A DNA stretch of 64,000 bases from Bradyrhizobium erythrophlei (GTDB lineage: Bacteria; Pseudomonadota; Alphaproteobacteria; Rhizobiales; Xanthobacteraceae). Where the stretch lies: assembly GCF_900142985.1 (NCBI RefSeq), contig NZ_LT670849.1, positions 6,030,501-6,094,500 on the forward strand, written 5' to 3'. The notes under the pieces are model-generated. The model saw only the letters and a program-made list of their open reading frames with translations. It had not been told where the DNA came from and searched no databases. This document shows, piece by piece, positions 23,823 to 33,767 of this stretch. The translations under genes and the position numbers were made by a program. Every line of letters starts with the position of its first letter. Position 1 is the first letter of the stretch.

Positions 23823-24797
23823 CTATGCAGCAGGCACAAAGGTATAGCTCCCGCCGTCTGCCGTGATCGTACCGACGGCGGGAAACGGGAAGTGGTAACC
23901 GGTAACGAGCGACTTGTCGGCCACGGCACGGTCGAACAGTCTGCGCCGCGTCGTCTCCGCAAGCACCGGATCAGCATCGATTGCGCCGTGCCAATTGGGG
24001 TGCTTCGCGAATAGGGCAGGCATGTTTGTCGTGTCGCTCAGCACCATCAACTGCTGCTTGCCCGACCCTACAACGAATGCAGTGTGGCCTGGCGTATGGC
24101 CTGGTGCCGCGATTGAGTGGATGCCCGCAACAACCTCGGTATCCCACTCGTATTGCTTCAGCTTGTCCTTGAAGAGTGGGAACATCGCCTGAAGTCTCTT
24201 AGGCAGGCCATGCTGCTTTTCGGGCAGTTTAGTGAAGATGCTCGAATCCATCCAGAACTTGAACTCGTTGCTGGGCACGTAAATCGTGGCGTTGGGGAAG
24301 ACCGGCGTATTGTCAGGGGCCTTGCTCATGAGCCCGAAAACATGGTCCGGATGGAAATGCGAAACAACCACCTTCGTAATCTGCTCTGGTTTGATGCCGG
24401 CTGCAGCCATATTTACGATCATCGCTCCGGCCGTGGGCTGAAACTGACCACCCGTGCCGGCGTCGAAGAGAATCGTTTCTTTGCCGAGTTTGAGCAGGGT
24501 TATGTTGAACGGAATCGGCACGACGTCATTCGCGATCCCTGCGGCGGCCAGCGCGGCCTTGGTTTCATCAACGGAAACACCTGCAATAAACGACGGATCG
24601 TGCGGCTTTTCCCAAACGCCATCGTTCAGGATGAACCCATGATTCTTTCCGAGCTTGAACGGCCGGAAACCCTTGCCGGCTTCAGGTCCCTTCTGGGCAA
24701 GCGCAGCCTCAATAAACGAGACGGGCTTGGGCAGGCCAAACGCTGCTCCTGCGACTGCTGCCGTCAATAGTGCCTTGCGGCGGGTTAGATTTAACAT
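23823..24797 (-). CDS. Tat-exported metallo-beta-lactamase-fold hydrolase
   Basis: 324 residues; ATG 24797 follows AAGGAG. The leader LTRRKALLTAAVAGAAFG is a twin-arginine type. The zinc-binding signature SHFHPDHVFG is followed by further ligands in APGHTPGHTAF and SDTTN. Members include lactonases, sulfatases and many enzymes of unknown substrate; nothing here narrows it. It is divergent from the tetR gene at 25157, with the operator-like sequence at 25094-25110 between them, and may belong to the same regulon. Confidence 0.88.
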   Translation of the reverse strand: MLNLTRRKALLTAAVAGAAFGLPKPVSFIEAALAQKGPEAGKGFRPFKLGKNHGFILNDGVWEKPHDPSFIAGVSVDETKAALAAAGIANDVVPIPFNITLLKLGKETILFDAGTGGQFQPTAGAMIVNMAAAGIKPEQITKVVVSHFHPDHVFGLMSKAPDNTPVFPNATIYVPSNEFKFWMDSSIFTKLPEKQHGLPKRLQAMFPLFKDKLKQYEWDTEVVAGIHSIAAPGHTPGHTAFVVGSGKQQLMVLSDTTNMPALFAKHPNWHGAIDADPVLAETTRRRLFDRAVADKSLVTGYHFPFPAVGTITADGGSYTFVPAA

Positions 24798-25093
24798 CGC
24801 GATCTCCTTGCTTTGTCTGCGAAGAAGGCCAATGTGGCTCGGCGGTCGATGCCGTCGGCTCATATCAGCCGTTCGCAACCATCCATGGGGACTTTTGAAA
24901 CCCTAGCCCTCCGCCCCCAGATGCGGCGAGTAGCTGACAAAGTCGAACGAATACGAAGATGCAACGCCTGCAAGACTTTGGATCTTTGCTCACCGGCGTG
25001 AAAAGGAGACGTGGCCCCTGTCGTGACGGCGCTGCGATCATCGACGAACGTTTTGCGAAAACATTGCTGATACTCGATGGTGATGGTTGTTTT

Positions 25094-25110
25094 TACATAC
25101 TAGTAGCTAC
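25094..25110 (+). promoter_or_regulatory. TetR-type half-conserved operator upstream of tetR
   Basis: TACATACTAGTAGCTAC, 47 bp before the ATG at 25157, shares TACATACTAGT with the site at 50728 and the CTAGT core with 23303. A TATAGT sequence follows at 25115-25120 and may be the -10 of the tetR promoter. Compatible with autoregulation. Confidence 0.5.
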
Positions 25111-25156
25111 AGAATATAGTCACTTTCGGTTGATTCGATGCGACCATGGGGATGTC

Positions 25157-25720
25157 ATGAAGGCGAAGGGCGAGCTCGTTAAGGCGGCCAAGAAATTGAT
25201 GTGGGAGCGTGGCTACGAGGCCGTAAGTCCACGCGACTTGCTGGAAGAAAGTGGTGCGGGGCAAGGCAGCCTCTATCACCACTTCAAGGGAAAAATGGAC
25301 CTGGCGTCTGTGGCTCTCGGTGAAGTATCCGATGAAATGTGCGAGCTCGCGCGCGAGACTGTTGGAACGGACGGCTCTGCCTTGGATCGGGTTTTCCGCT
25401 ATCTGGACGTTTCTCGCGACGGCCTCAAAGGTTGCAGGATGGGCAGATTTGCAGCCGAATCGTCCATCGCCGAGGCGTCGCTGAGGAAGCCCGTCGAACG
25501 CTATTTCCGCGAACTTCAGGGGCTCCTTGCGGGAGCTCTCCGCGAAGCCCAGGCCGAGGGCGAAATTGCGAAACGCCTCGACGCCAATGAGCTTGCGCTG
25601 ATGATCATGGCTGTAGTGCAAGGGGGCTTCGCCGTTTCGAGGGTTTATCGCGATCGGAACGCCATTAATCGGGCCACGGAGACGGCCAAGTCGCTGCTTA
25701 AATCGCTTCGACATCGCTAA
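25157..25720 (+). CDS. TetR/AcrR-family repressor
   Basis: 187 residues from ATG 25157; the frame is open upstream to 24959 but the conserved domain begins at MKAKGELVKAAKKLMWERGY. The helix-turn-helix is SPRDLLEESGAGQGSLYHHFKGK, characteristic of the LmrA/YxaF-like branch. The C-terminal domain carries CRMGRFAAE near residue 95, also typical of that branch. It is divergent from the metallo-hydrolase gene and has a related operator in front of it, so control of itself, of the exported haloacid dehalogenase and of the methyltransferase at 49.8 kb is proposed. Confidence 0.9.
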   Translation: MKAKGELVKAAKKLMWERGYEAVSPRDLLEESGAGQGSLYHHFKGKMDLASVALGEVSDEMCELARETVGTDGSALDRVFRYLDVSRDGLKGCRMGRFAAESSIAEASLRKPVERYFRELQGLLAGALREAQAEGEIAKRLDANELALMIMAVVQGGFAVSRVYRDRNAINRATETAKSLLKSLRHR

Positions 25721-26052
25721 GCAGGATGACGCACCCTTCGCTGCAGCTGCTCGGTAAGTTACGCTTGCAGCCGCTGAGGTCCGGGCCGGTAAAATTCCGG
25801 GAGGCCGGCCGGTATTCTCCTCGTGGAACTGGCGCCTAATCATTCGGCTTCGCTGAAAGCTAATCGGCTTTGCCCTGAAAAGAGCGCCGGGATCTGGAAC
25901 AAGATCCCGGCCAGTCAGGGAGCAACGCGCGAGGGCAACGCCACTCTCGCCAATCAAAAGTGACCGGCCCCGCCAACGGTGAGCGGTTTCAGTGTGACAG
26001 GCCTCAACAATTCGACGACGGCTACCGAGCATGCCGCGACCCCTTGAACGGA
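25721..26052. other. Intergenic stretch between convergent genes
   Basis: About 330 bp between the stops of tetR (+) and gst (-). It holds the stem-loop at 25886-25911; no coding frame with family features was seen. Confidence 0.5.
25886..25911. terminator. Perfect 10-bp stem-loop, possible bidirectional terminator
   Basis: GCCGGGATCT-GGAACA-AGATCCCGGC: perfect 10-bp arms with a 6-base loop, located between convergent genes. On the minus strand it is followed by a short T-rich run (CTCTTTTC); on the plus strand no T tract follows. Confidence 0.5.
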
Positions 26053-26652
26053 TCACGCTGGGTGCTTCGTGCTTGCCATGCTCGGCCGCAAAGCAAATTG
26101 TTCGTGCCAGGCACTCAGCTGCGGTCGTTCGGATCGCCAAGGACGGTCACGGAAGCGAAAGTCGAGATATTCAAGGGCGCAGCCGACAGTGATGGTTCCG
26201 AGATCGGGATCGAGTGAAGGTACATTGGCATCGAGGGTATCGAGGACCTTGCCGATCCGATCAAACTGGGCGTCTACCCATCCGCTCCAGCGATAGCTTT
26301 CTGGCCGGAGGGTTTCTTGGCGACAGACAATGGCGCGATCCATAATGTCAACGCCAAGCAGTTCCAGCTTAAGCACCTGTCTGCGGGCGGGCCCCGGCTC
26401 CGGGAGCAACCCGCCGTCCGAGAACTCATCGAGGTACTCGCAGATCAAGCTGCTATCAAAAAGGACTTCACCGGAGTTCAATTGAAGTGTTGGGATGCGG
26501 GTCAGTGGATTGAGCGCCGAAAGCACGGCGTTTTCCTTTGTCGGAATCACAGATGTTTCGATGATTTCGACAGAACGATCAATCTGCATTTCCTTGGTAA
26601 CCACTACCACCTTTCGCGCATAGGGGGAGTTCGGCGACCAATATAGCTTCAT
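26053..26652 (-). CDS. Glutathione S-transferase family protein
   Basis: 199 residues. The thioredoxin-like N-terminal domain starts KLYWSPNSPYARKVVVV (catalytic Ser in SPYARKV), with the cis-Pro in RIPTLQL and the glutathione-binding DSSLICEYLDE. The C-terminal helical domain ends SAWHEQFALRPSM. Similar bacterial enzymes isomerise or dehalogenate small electrophiles, but the substrate is unknown. It is convergent with tetR. A separate, broken GST gene lies at 53740-54358. Confidence 0.88.
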   Translation of the reverse strand: MKLYWSPNSPYARKVVVVTKEMQIDRSVEIIETSVIPTKENAVLSALNPLTRIPTLQLNSGEVLFDSSLICEYLDEFSDGGLLPEPGPARRQVLKLELLGVDIMDRAIVCRQETLRPESYRWSGWVDAQFDRIGKVLDTLDANVPSLDPDLGTITVGCALEYLDFRFRDRPWRSERPQLSAWHEQFALRPSMASTKHPA

Positions 26653-26810
26653 GAGAATATCCCCGATGTTGCGTCGTCGTGTTTACCTAATCAGAATTGC
26701 GAACTCGCTGCTCCAGCCGTCTTGTGGCCAGCTCGCAGGAATCGCATCAACATTGCGGAAGTCGAGTGCAACCGATTCATCATGATTTCGTTTAGCTCGG
26801 CTTACAAAGC

Positions 26811-27045
26811 AAGCTTATGAATTTGGCGTAGCCAGGCGAAGCGATTTGAACTGAACACCATATCTGTCGCGACGATAAGACTGAGAGCTGCCACCGTCAG
26901 TCAGCGGCGCTGATCGATCCGGTGTAGCCATGCCATGCAATCAGCAGAGCTCGTGCGCGCGAGGCAAACCGTCCACCAATCGCCGGAGAAGATACGGTTA
27001 TCTCGAAAAAGCGTTCGATGGCGACACTAGTCATTGCCATCCGTC
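26811..27045 (+). repeat. Dispersed ~240-bp noncoding repeat, copy R1
   Basis: Begins AGCTTATGAATTTGG, then GCGAAGCGATTTGAACTGAAC, TATCTGTCGCGACGATAAGA and near the end GAGAAGATACGGTTATCTCG. Two inverted pairs, TATC-N9-GATA and AGATA-N4-TATCT, are kept in all three copies (also 28053 and 35575). No coding frame. It lies between gst and the DUF1348 gene stop. Confidence 0.85.
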
Positions 27046-27096
27046 GACCGGCTCGATGGCTTACGACGCGGGTGTCGTGCTCAGACCACGGTTGTC

Positions 27097-27561
27097 TTAG
27101 AGGTCTAGATCGCTGAGTGAGGGGTGATCGTCGGGACGCCGCCCAAGGGGCCAGTGATATTTGCGCTCGCGATCTTCGATCGGCAGGTCGTTAATGCTGG
27201 CGATGCGCCGTTGCATGAGCCCGGCGTCGTCGAACTCCCAATTCTCGTTACCATAACTACGAAACCAGTTGCCCGAATCGTCGTGCCATTCATATGCAAA
27301 GCGCACGGCTATCCGGTTGTCGCGAAACGCCCAGACCTCTTTGATCAACCGATAGTCCAGCTCACGCTTCCATTTGCGTGTGAGAAATGCCTCGATGGCC
27401 TCGCGACCACGGATGAACTCGGCGCGGTTGCGCCAAGTGCTATCCAACGTATAGGCAAGCGCGACTTTGCCAGGATCGCGAGTGTTCCAGGCATCCTCGG
27501 CGAGGCGCGCCTTGCGTGCAGCGGTCTCGGCTGTGAAGGGGGGCAAAGGCGGGCGGGTCAT
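27097..27561 (-). CDS. DUF1348 / SnoaL-like protein
   Basis: 154 residues. The segments [54 protein letters not shown] and [18 protein letters not shown] are the hallmarks of DUF1348 nuclear-transport-factor-2-like proteins. They are cytoplasmic and of unknown activity. It lies 38 bp downstream of the NIPSNAP gene on the same strand, so the two are probably co-transcribed. Confidence 0.85.
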   Translation of the reverse strand: MTRPPLPPFTAETAARKARLAEDAWNTRDPGKVALAYTLDSTWRNRAEFIRGREAIEAFLTRKWKRELDYRLIKEVWAFRDNRIAVRFAYEWHDDSGNWFRSYGNENWEFDDAGLMQRRIASINDLPIEDRERKYHWPLGRRPDDHPSLSDLDL

Positions 27562-27599
27562 GCCGATACCTGCTTGTCTGAGCTTGCGGAAGCGCCGGT

Positions 27600-27926
27600 T
27601 TATTTCAACGCCGAGAAGGCAGTGGGCGCAAGGATTTGATTATTGATGCTTGCAACAATCGGTCCATCGCTGTCGCCCTCATCGCGCACCTTGTGCCAAG
27701 CTGGGTCGTTCAGGAACGAGGTCCACTTCGTCTCGAGATCGGCCAGCGAGTCCCACTGGAGGATGTAAGTCAACTGGTTGCTGGATTCCCCGACAAGGGT
27801 CGTCCAAAAGCCGATTGCATGGATGCCGTGCTTTTTCCAGATGGGCGGAAGGTGGTCCCTGAATCGAGCCTGCAGCTTTGCCATTTGGCCTGGAACAGCC
27901 TGATACACTCGTAACTCATAGATCAT
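27600..27926 (-). CDS. NIPSNAP family protein
   Basis: 108 residues, one ferredoxin-like alpha/beta-barrel domain. It opens [15 protein letters not shown] and contains the Trp-rich [23 protein letters not shown] typical of NIPSNAP proteins. Function not established; such genes are common in bacterial catabolic clusters. The repeat copy R2 lies 126 bp upstream and may contribute its promoter. Confidence 0.87.
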   Translation of the reverse strand: MIYELRVYQAVPGQMAKLQARFRDHLPPIWKKHGIHAIGFWTTLVGESSNQLTYILQWDSLADLETKWTSFLNDPAWHKVRDEGDSDGPIVASINNQILAPTAFSALK

Positions 27927-28052
27927 CGCGGAATCCCTCTAACGTCAAGAAAGGCGGCGCGTAACGCGCGACCCGATAGGATGACAGCATTTCGATAACT
28001 GAGTCGCATGCAGCTGGTACACGGCGATTTCTTTCAGTTCAACTTGCAATCG

Positions 28053-28375
28053 AGTTTATGAACCTGGTGTGTGCAGGCGAAGCGATTTGAACTGAACGTC
28101 TTATCTGTCGCGACGATAAGAGCGCCAATCAGCGGCGTTGAATAGATCCGGCGTGGCCATGCTGCGCAATCAGCAGAAACTAGGAACACGGAACAAGCAG
28201 TCCATCAATCTCCAGAGAAGATATGGCTATCTCGAAAAAGCATGACTATTTCGAAAAATTGTTTGATAGCTACGCCTGTAGCTGCCTAGCCCGGACTGAC
28301 TCGATCGCAAATGTGCGACGCAGATAAGCTCATGCGATGGGCGAGTACGCACAAAACCTCTGAAGCGTCTGCAGC
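28053..28375 (+). repeat. Dispersed ~240-bp noncoding repeat, copy R2, with leader of the DUF485-like gene
   Basis: Parallels 35575-35895: AGTTTATGAACCTGG, GCGAAGCGATTTGAACTGAAC, GAGAAGATATGGCTATCTCG, then GACTCGATCGCAAATGTGCGACGCAGATAAGCTCATGC, matching the leader upstream of 35877 at the far end. Both GATA-type inverted pairs are kept. Confidence 0.85.
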
Positions 28376-28560
28376 TTGCTCATAGCAGGCGCTTTCTCGG
28401 CTGCTAACGATCTCGTTGTCAGCTTGTCCGGGTCGACAGCTCGATGAGCGTATGCGGCCCCTGATATCAGAGTTCGCTGCGATAGCGTTGGGAGTACTTG
28501 GGATCTTGCTTGGACTGGCGCGTGAGAGGCAGAATGTCGCAAATTGGACATTGCAAGCTA
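28376..28560 (+). pseudogene. Internal fragment of an actP-like symporter gene
   Basis: TCATAGCAGGCGC through GGCAGAATGTCGC matches 37278-37440 inside the intact symporter gene, with many substitutions and small indels. It follows repeat R2 directly, so this locus is a copy of 35575-37445 from which about 1.38 kb (the small gene and most of the symporter) has been lost. Confidence 0.85.
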
Positions 28561-28799
28561 TCGACGTCCGTTAGATGCGCCAAAGGGCGGGCTAAGCAAG
28601 CCATACAGTCAACGGGGCTGCCGAAGTGTCACAGCGCGCGACCGGATTAGAGAATTCGCCATAAAGAAGGTAGCGTATGCCAACAATGTCAAACAGTTCT
28701 TCGAGCGGCAACGCACTACCAACTCGCCGCCAGCTGTTTCGCGGCGTTAATAAGACCGCACCCTAAATCATACTGCGCTTTCCGGCCAAAGCCGGCATC

Positions 28800-30197
28800 T
28801 CACATCGCCTTGACGATGTTCTCGGTAACCTTCTTGGCGTCGCCGAGCAGCATCATGGTGTTGTCACGATAGAACAGCGGATTGTCGATGCCGGCGTAAC
28901 CCGACGCCAGCGAGCGCTTGATGAACATCACCGTGCCGGCCTTCCACACCTGCAACACGGGCATGCCGTAGATCGGCGAGGTCTTGTCATCTTCGGCCGC
29001 AGGATTGGTCACGTCGTTGGCGCCGATCACAAAGGCGATGTCGGCCTGGGCAAATTCGGAGTTGATGTCCTCAAGCTCGAACACCTCGTCATAGGGCACA
29101 TTGGCTTCGGCGAGCAGCACGTTCATATGGCCCGGCATGCGCCCCGCGACCGGGTGGATGGCGTATTTCACCTCGACGCCCTCTTTCTTGAGGATGTCGC
29201 CCATTTCGCGCAGCGCGTGCTGGGCCTGCGCCACCGCCATGCCGTAGCCGGGCACGATGATGACCTTCGAGGCATTCTTCATGATGAAGGCGGCGTCATC
29301 TGCCGAGCCGAGCTTGGCCGGCTTCTGTTCGCCGCTGCCGCCGCCGGCGGCTGCCGTCTCGCCGCCGAAGCCGCCGAGGATCACCGAGATGAACGAGCGG
29401 TTCATCGCATGGCACATGATGTAGGACAGGATCGCGCCGGATGAGCCGACCAGCGCGCCGGTGATGATCAGCGCCGAGTTGCCGAGCGTAAATCCGATGC
29501 CGGCCGCAGCCCAGCCGGAATACGAGTTCAGCATCGAGATCACGACCGGCATATCAGCGCCGCCGATCGGAATGATCATGAGTACGCCGAGGGCCAGCGC
29601 AATGATGGTGATCAGCCAGAAGTCAAGCGCACTGCCACTCACCACGAGGCCGACGATGAAGAATACCAGCGCCAGCGCCAGCGCAATGTTGATGACGTGA
29701 CGGAACGGCAGGATGATCGGCGCCCCGCTCATCCGCGCCGACAGTTTCAGGAACGCGATCACCGATCCGGTGAAGGTCAAGGCGCCGATCGCAACGCCGA
29801 GCGACATCTCAACCAGGCTTTGCGGATGGATGTGACCGGGCGTTCCGATGTCGAAGGCTTCGGGCGCATAGAAAGCGCCGGCCGCCACCAGCACCGCGGC
29901 CATGCCGACGAGCGAGTGGAACGCGGCGACCAATTCCGGCATCGAGGTCATCGGAACGCGGCGCGCGATCACCGCGCCGATACCGCCGCCAATGGCCACC
30001 GCTACAATGACGAGTACCCAGGCGATGCCGTCAGCAGGCGGATGAGCCGCCAGCGTCGTGCCGACCGCAATCGCCATGCCGATCATGCCGAACAGATTGC
30101 CCTGCCGCGATGTCGCCGGGCTCGACAGCCCACGCAACGCCAGGATGAACAGCACGCCTGCCACGAGATACAACAGTGCGGAAAGATTGGCGCTCAT
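28800..30197 (-). CDS. pntB: NAD(P) transhydrogenase subunit beta
   Basis: 465 residues. The first ~260 carry about nine membrane helices forming half of the proton channel; the last ~180 form the NADP(H)-binding domain III (VIIVPGYGMAVAQAQHALREM and the loop AIHPVAGRMPGHMNVLLAEA). It couples inward proton flow to reduction of NADP+ by NADH, providing NADPH for the PHB pathway encoded just upstream. It is the last gene of pntAA-pntAB-pntB, starting 42 bp after pntAB. A CCGGC-CAAA-GCCGG hairpin lies within 20 bp of its stop codon. Confidence 0.97.
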   Translation of the reverse strand: MSANLSALLYLVAGVLFILALRGLSSPATSRQGNLFGMIGMAIAVGTTLAAHPPADGIAWVLVIVAVAIGGGIGAVIARRVPMTSMPELVAAFHSLVGMAAVLVAAGAFYAPEAFDIGTPGHIHPQSLVEMSLGVAIGALTFTGSVIAFLKLSARMSGAPIILPFRHVINIALALALVFFIVGLVVSGSALDFWLITIIALALGVLMIIPIGGADMPVVISMLNSYSGWAAAGIGFTLGNSALIITGALVGSSGAILSYIMCHAMNRSFISVILGGFGGETAAAGGGSGEQKPAKLGSADDAAFIMKNASKVIIVPGYGMAVAQAQHALREMGDILKKEGVEVKYAIHPVAGRMPGHMNVLLAEANVPYDEVFELEDINSEFAQADIAFVIGANDVTNPAAEDDKTSPIYGMPVLQVWKAGTVMFIKRSLASGYAGIDNPLFYRDNTMMLLGDAKKVTENIVKAM

Positions 30198-30239
30198 CTC
30201 AGGTCCCCCATTTCCTTCTCACCCCGAGGTGGTTGCCGA

Positions 30240-30557
30240 TCACTTCGATTTCTTCTTGTACATGGCGAGCATGCGCTGGGTGACCAGGAAGCCGCCGAAG
30301 ATGTTCACGCAGGCAAAGGTCAGCGCGACAAAGCCGAAGCCACGCGCCCAGCCCGAGCCGCTCGAGATCATGCCGACGCCGACCGCGAGCAGCGCGCCGA
30401 CCACGATCACCGAGGAGATCGCATTCGTCACCGACATCAGCGGCGTGTGCAGCGCCGGCGTCACCGACCACACCACGAAATAGCCGACGAATACGGCGAG
30501 CACGAAAATCGACAGCCGGAACACGAAGGGATCGACGGCCTGCGCGAGCTGCTCCAT
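30240..30557 (-). CDS. pntAB: NAD(P) transhydrogenase subunit alpha part 2 (membrane)
   Basis: 105 residues with three or four membrane helices ([37 protein letters not shown] and a third at [19 protein letters not shown]), the small domain II piece that is fused to PntA in enterobacteria but separate in alphaproteobacteria. Sits between pntAA (11 bp before) and pntB (42 bp after). Confidence 0.95.
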   Translation of the reverse strand: MEQLAQAVDPFVFRLSIFVLAVFVGYFVVWSVTPALHTPLMSVTNAISSVIVVGALLAVGVGMISSGSGWARGFGFVALTFACVNIFGGFLVTQRMLAMYKKKSK

Positions 30558-30568
30558 GGTGTCTGCTC

Positions 30569-31699
30569 CTATTTCGGCTGGAAGTTCGGGTGGATGACGG
30601 CGCCGTCTTTGGTCAGCGCGGTGGCCTTGACCAGTTCGTCGTCCCAGTTCACGGCGAGCGCCTTGTTGGCCTTGTCGATCATGGTCTCGATGAACGAGAA
30701 CAGGTTGCGCGCGTAAAGGCTCGAGGCCGATGCCGCCACGCGGCCGGCGACGTTGGTGTAGCCGACGATCTTGATGCCATCGACCTCGGCAACCTCGCCG
30801 GCTCTGGCGCCCTCGACATTGCCGCCGCGCTCGACCGCGAGATCGACCAGGACGGAGCCCGGCCGCATCGACTTGACCATCTCGCCCGACACCAGCTTCG
30901 GGGCCGGACGGCCGGGAATCAGCGCGGTCGTGATCACGATGTCCTGCTTCTTGATGTGCTCGGCGGTGAGCGCGGCCTGCTTGGCCTGGTACTCCTTCGA
31001 CATTTCCTTGGCGTAGCCGCCCGCGGTCTGCGCGTTCTTGAATTCCTCGTCTTCGACCGCGAGAAACTTCGCGCCGAGCGATTCAACCTGCTCCTTCGTC
31101 GCCGGGCGCACATCGGTTGCTGTGACGATGGCGCCAAGACGCCGCGCCGTCGCAATCGCCTGAAGGCCCGCGACGCCAACGCCCATCACGAATACTTTGG
31201 CCGCCGGCACGGTGCCGGCCGCCGTCATCATCATCGGGAAAGCGCGGCCGAAGGCTTCGGCGCCCTCGATCACGGCGCGGTAACCCGCGAGGTTTGCCTG
31301 CGAGGACAATACGTCCATCACCTGCGCGCGGGTGATGCGCGGCATCAGTTCCATCGCAAACGCGGCGACGCCTGCATCCGCCATCGCCTTCAGCGCGGCA
31401 TCGTTGCCGTAAGGATCCATGATCGCGACGACCAGCGCGCCGCGCCTGTAGCTGGAAAGCTCGGAAGCCTCGGGCCGCTTCACCTTGATGATGATATCGG
31501 CATCCTTCAACGCATCGGCGCTGACGGTGGCGCCGGCCGCGGTGAAGTCCGAGTCGAGCAAACCGGACTTGATCCCGGCGCCCGGCTCGATTGCAACCTC
31601 GGCGCCCAGCGCCTTGAATTTTTTCACGGTGTCGGGCGAAGCGGCGACCCGTGGCTCGGAGGGATCGATTTCCTTGGCGACGGCGATCTTCATATCCAA
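30569..31699 (-). CDS. pntAA: NAD(P) transhydrogenase subunit alpha part 1 (NAD-binding)
   Basis: 376 residues, soluble domain I. It begins [20 protein letters not shown], contains the NAD-binding [22 protein letters not shown], and the [19 protein letters not shown] segment shared with alanine dehydrogenase. First gene of the transhydrogenase operon. The start used here is at 31699, two codons ahead of a second ATG (MDMKIAV), so 31693 is also possible. Confidence 0.95.
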   Translation of the reverse strand: MDMKIAVAKEIDPSEPRVAASPDTVKKFKALGAEVAIEPGAGIKSGLLDSDFTAAGATVSADALKDADIIIKVKRPEASELSSYRRGALVVAIMDPYGNDAALKAMADAGVAAFAMELMPRITRAQVMDVLSSQANLAGYRAVIEGAEAFGRAFPMMMTAAGTVPAAKVFVMGVGVAGLQAIATARRLGAIVTATDVRPATKEQVESLGAKFLAVEDEEFKNAQTAGGYAKEMSKEYQAKQAALTAEHIKKQDIVITTALIPGRPAPKLVSGEMVKSMRPGSVLVDLAVERGGNVEGARAGEVAEVDGIKIVGYTNVAGRVAASASSLYARNLFSFIETMIDKANKALAVNWDDELVKATALTKDGAVIHPNFQPK

Positions 31700-31775
31700 C
31701 TCGCTATTTCAAGTCGTGCGCTGGAGCCGAAGCGTTCGCTTCGACGGCCGTGCACCAAATGCAGGGCGCGCGATA

Positions 31776-32501
31776 TCAAATCAAATACTGACCACCGTTG
31801 ATCGAGACCGTCGAGCCGGTGATGAAACCGGCGTCGTCGGCGGCAAGGAACACTACAGCGCGGGCAATCTCGCCGGGCTCGCCCAGACGGTTGACCGGAA
31901 TCAGCGGCAGGATGCTTTTTTCGAGAACGTCCTTCGGCACCGCCTGCACCATCTCGGTGTTGATATAGCCCGGGCAGATCGCATTCACCGTGATGCCGCC
32001 CCTAGCGTTCTCTAGCGCGAGCGCCTTGGTGAAGCCGATATCGCCGGCCTTGGCGGCCGAATAATTGACCTGGCCGAACTGGCCCTTCTGACCGTTGATC
32101 GAAGAGATGTTGACGATGCGGCCGAACTTGCGGGCGCGCATGCCTTCGATCACCTGGCGCGTCATGTTGAACAGTGAACCGAGATTGGTGTTGATCACGG
32201 CACTCCACTGCTCGAGCGTCATCTTGTGGAAGGCGGTATCCCTGGTGATGCCGGCATTGTTGACCAGAACATCCACCGGGCCGAGATGAGCCTCGACCTG
32301 CCTGACACCGGTGGCGCAGGCCTCAAATGAAGCGACGTCCCACTTGTAGACGGGGATGCCGGTCTCGGCCTTGAATTGTTCGGCGGCCGCGTCGTTGCCG
32401 GCGTAGCTCGCCGCCACCTTGTAGCCGGCGGCCTTCAGTGCCTTGCTGATCGCCGCACCAATGCCGCGCGTACCTCCGGTTACCAATGCAACACGTGTCA
32501 T
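31776..32501 (-). CDS. phaB: Acetoacetyl-CoA reductase (NADPH)
   Basis: 241 residues from ATG 32501, preceded by GAGGAGAAC; the open frame to 32600 overlaps phaA and is not used. An SDR with ALVTGGTRGIGAAISKAL, NNAGITRDTAF, the catalytic Ser in NISSINGQKGQ, Tyr-Lys in NYSAAKAGDIGF and the typical C-terminus INGGQYLI. It makes (R)-3-hydroxybutyryl-CoA for PHB. Same strand and 25 bp after phaA. Confidence 0.95.
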   Translation of the reverse strand: MTRVALVTGGTRGIGAAISKALKAAGYKVAASYAGNDAAAEQFKAETGIPVYKWDVASFEACATGVRQVEAHLGPVDVLVNNAGITRDTAFHKMTLEQWSAVINTNLGSLFNMTRQVIEGMRARKFGRIVNISSINGQKGQFGQVNYSAAKAGDIGFTKALALENARGGITVNAICPGYINTEMVQAVPKDVLEKSILPLIPVNRLGEPGEIARAVVFLAADDAGFITGSTVSINGGQYLI

Positions 32502-32526
32502 GACGAGTTCTCCTCTCAGCAACCGT

Positions 32527-33705
32527 TCAGTCACGTGCCAGGCACATCGCAATGCCCATGCCGCCGCCGATGCACAGCGTGGTGAGGCCTTTCTTGGCAT
32601 CGCGCTTTTGCATTTCGTGCAGCAGCGTCACCAGCACGCGTGCGCCGGAAGCGCCGATCGGGTGGCCGATCGCGATCGCGCCGCCATTGACGTTGACCTT
32701 GGCGGTATCCCAGCCGAGATCCTTGTTGACGGCGCAGGCTTGCGCGGCGAAGGCTTCGTTGGCCTCGATCAGATCGAGATCGCCGATGCTCCAGCCGGCC
32801 TTCTTGAGCGCGGCGCGCGAGGCCGGAATCGGCCCCGTGCCCATGATCTTGGGATCGACGCCGGCGTGCGCCCACGACACGATGCGGGCCAGCGGCTTCT
32901 TGCCTTCCTTGTCGGCCCGGCTGGCGGTCATCAGCACGACGGCGGCGGCGCCGTCGTTGATGCCTGAGGCGCTGCCGGCTGTAACCGTGCCGTCCTTCTC
33001 GAAGACCGGCTTGAGCTTGGCCATGGCATCGAGCGTGGCACCATGTCGCGGATATTCATCCGTATCGACGACGACGTCGCCCTTGCGGGTCTTGATCGTC
33101 ACCGGCACGATTTCGTCCTTGAACTTGCCGGCCTTCTGGGCGGCCTCGGCTTTCTGCTGCGAATGGACCGCGAACTCATCCTGCTGCGCGCGGGTAATTT
33201 GATATTGCCTCGCCACGTTCTCTGCGGTGTTGCCCATGTGATAGCCGTTGAAGGCGTCCCATAGGCCGTCCTTGATCATGGTGTCGACGAATTCGAGCGA
33301 GCCCATCTTGGCGCCGCCGCGCAGGTACTGCGCATGCGGAGCCATGCTCATGGATTCCTGACCGCCGGCCACCACGATTTCCGAATCGCCGTTGAGCAGT
33401 GCCTGATAGCCGAGCGCCACCGTACGAAGTCCGCTGCCGCAGAGCTGGTTGACACCCCAGGCCGGGCTTTCGACCGGGATGCCGGCGGCGATCGAGGCTT
33501 GACGCGCCGGATTCTGGCCCTGTGCTGCGGTCAGGACCTGGCCCACGATGACTTCGGACACGCGGCCTGGCTCAACGCCGGCACGCTCCAGCGCAGCCTT
33601 GATGGCGATCGCGCCGAGATCATGGGCTGGCATGGTGGCAAACGCACCGTTGAAGCTTCCGACCGCAGTGCGGGCGGCGCTGACGATCACGATTTCGTTC
33701 GACAT
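32527..33705 (-). CDS. phaA: Acetyl-CoA C-acetyltransferase (beta-ketothiolase)
   Basis: 392 residues. Active-site Cys in [14 protein letters not shown] (near residue 90), the His in [17 protein letters not shown] and the second Cys in [11 protein letters not shown]. It condenses two acetyl-CoA to acetoacetyl-CoA. First enzyme of the phaA-phaB pair; phaC lies immediately upstream on the same strand (62 bp). Confidence 0.96.
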   Translation of the reverse strand: MSNEIVIVSAARTAVGSFNGAFATMPAHDLGAIAIKAALERAGVEPGRVSEVIVGQVLTAAQGQNPARQASIAAGIPVESPAWGVNQLCGSGLRTVALGYQALLNGDSEIVVAGGQESMSMAPHAQYLRGGAKMGSLEFVDTMIKDGLWDAFNGYHMGNTAENVARQYQITRAQQDEFAVHSQQKAEAAQKAGKFKDEIVPVTIKTRKGDVVVDTDEYPRHGATLDAMAKLKPVFEKDGTVTAGSASGINDGAAAVVLMTASRADKEGKKPLARIVSWAHAGVDPKIMGTGPIPASRAALKKAGWSIGDLDLIEANEAFAAQACAVNKDLGWDTAKVNVNGGAIAIGHPIGASGARVLVTLLHEMQKRDAKKGLTTLCIGGGMGIAMCLARD

Positions 33706-33767
33706 GAAGATTTCCTCCGCTGGGTGCTCTGTTCGGTGGTGTCTATCGATCGGTTTGCGTAACCGAA

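Noticed and set aside
23347..23847. Plus-strand frame of 166 codons
   Set aside because: Overlaps the DUF2798 gene on the other strand, and its translation has no recognisable features.
29697..31801. Long plus-strand frames opposite pntB-pntAA
   Set aside because: Antisense to unmistakable transhydrogenase genes, composition is that of a codon shadow.
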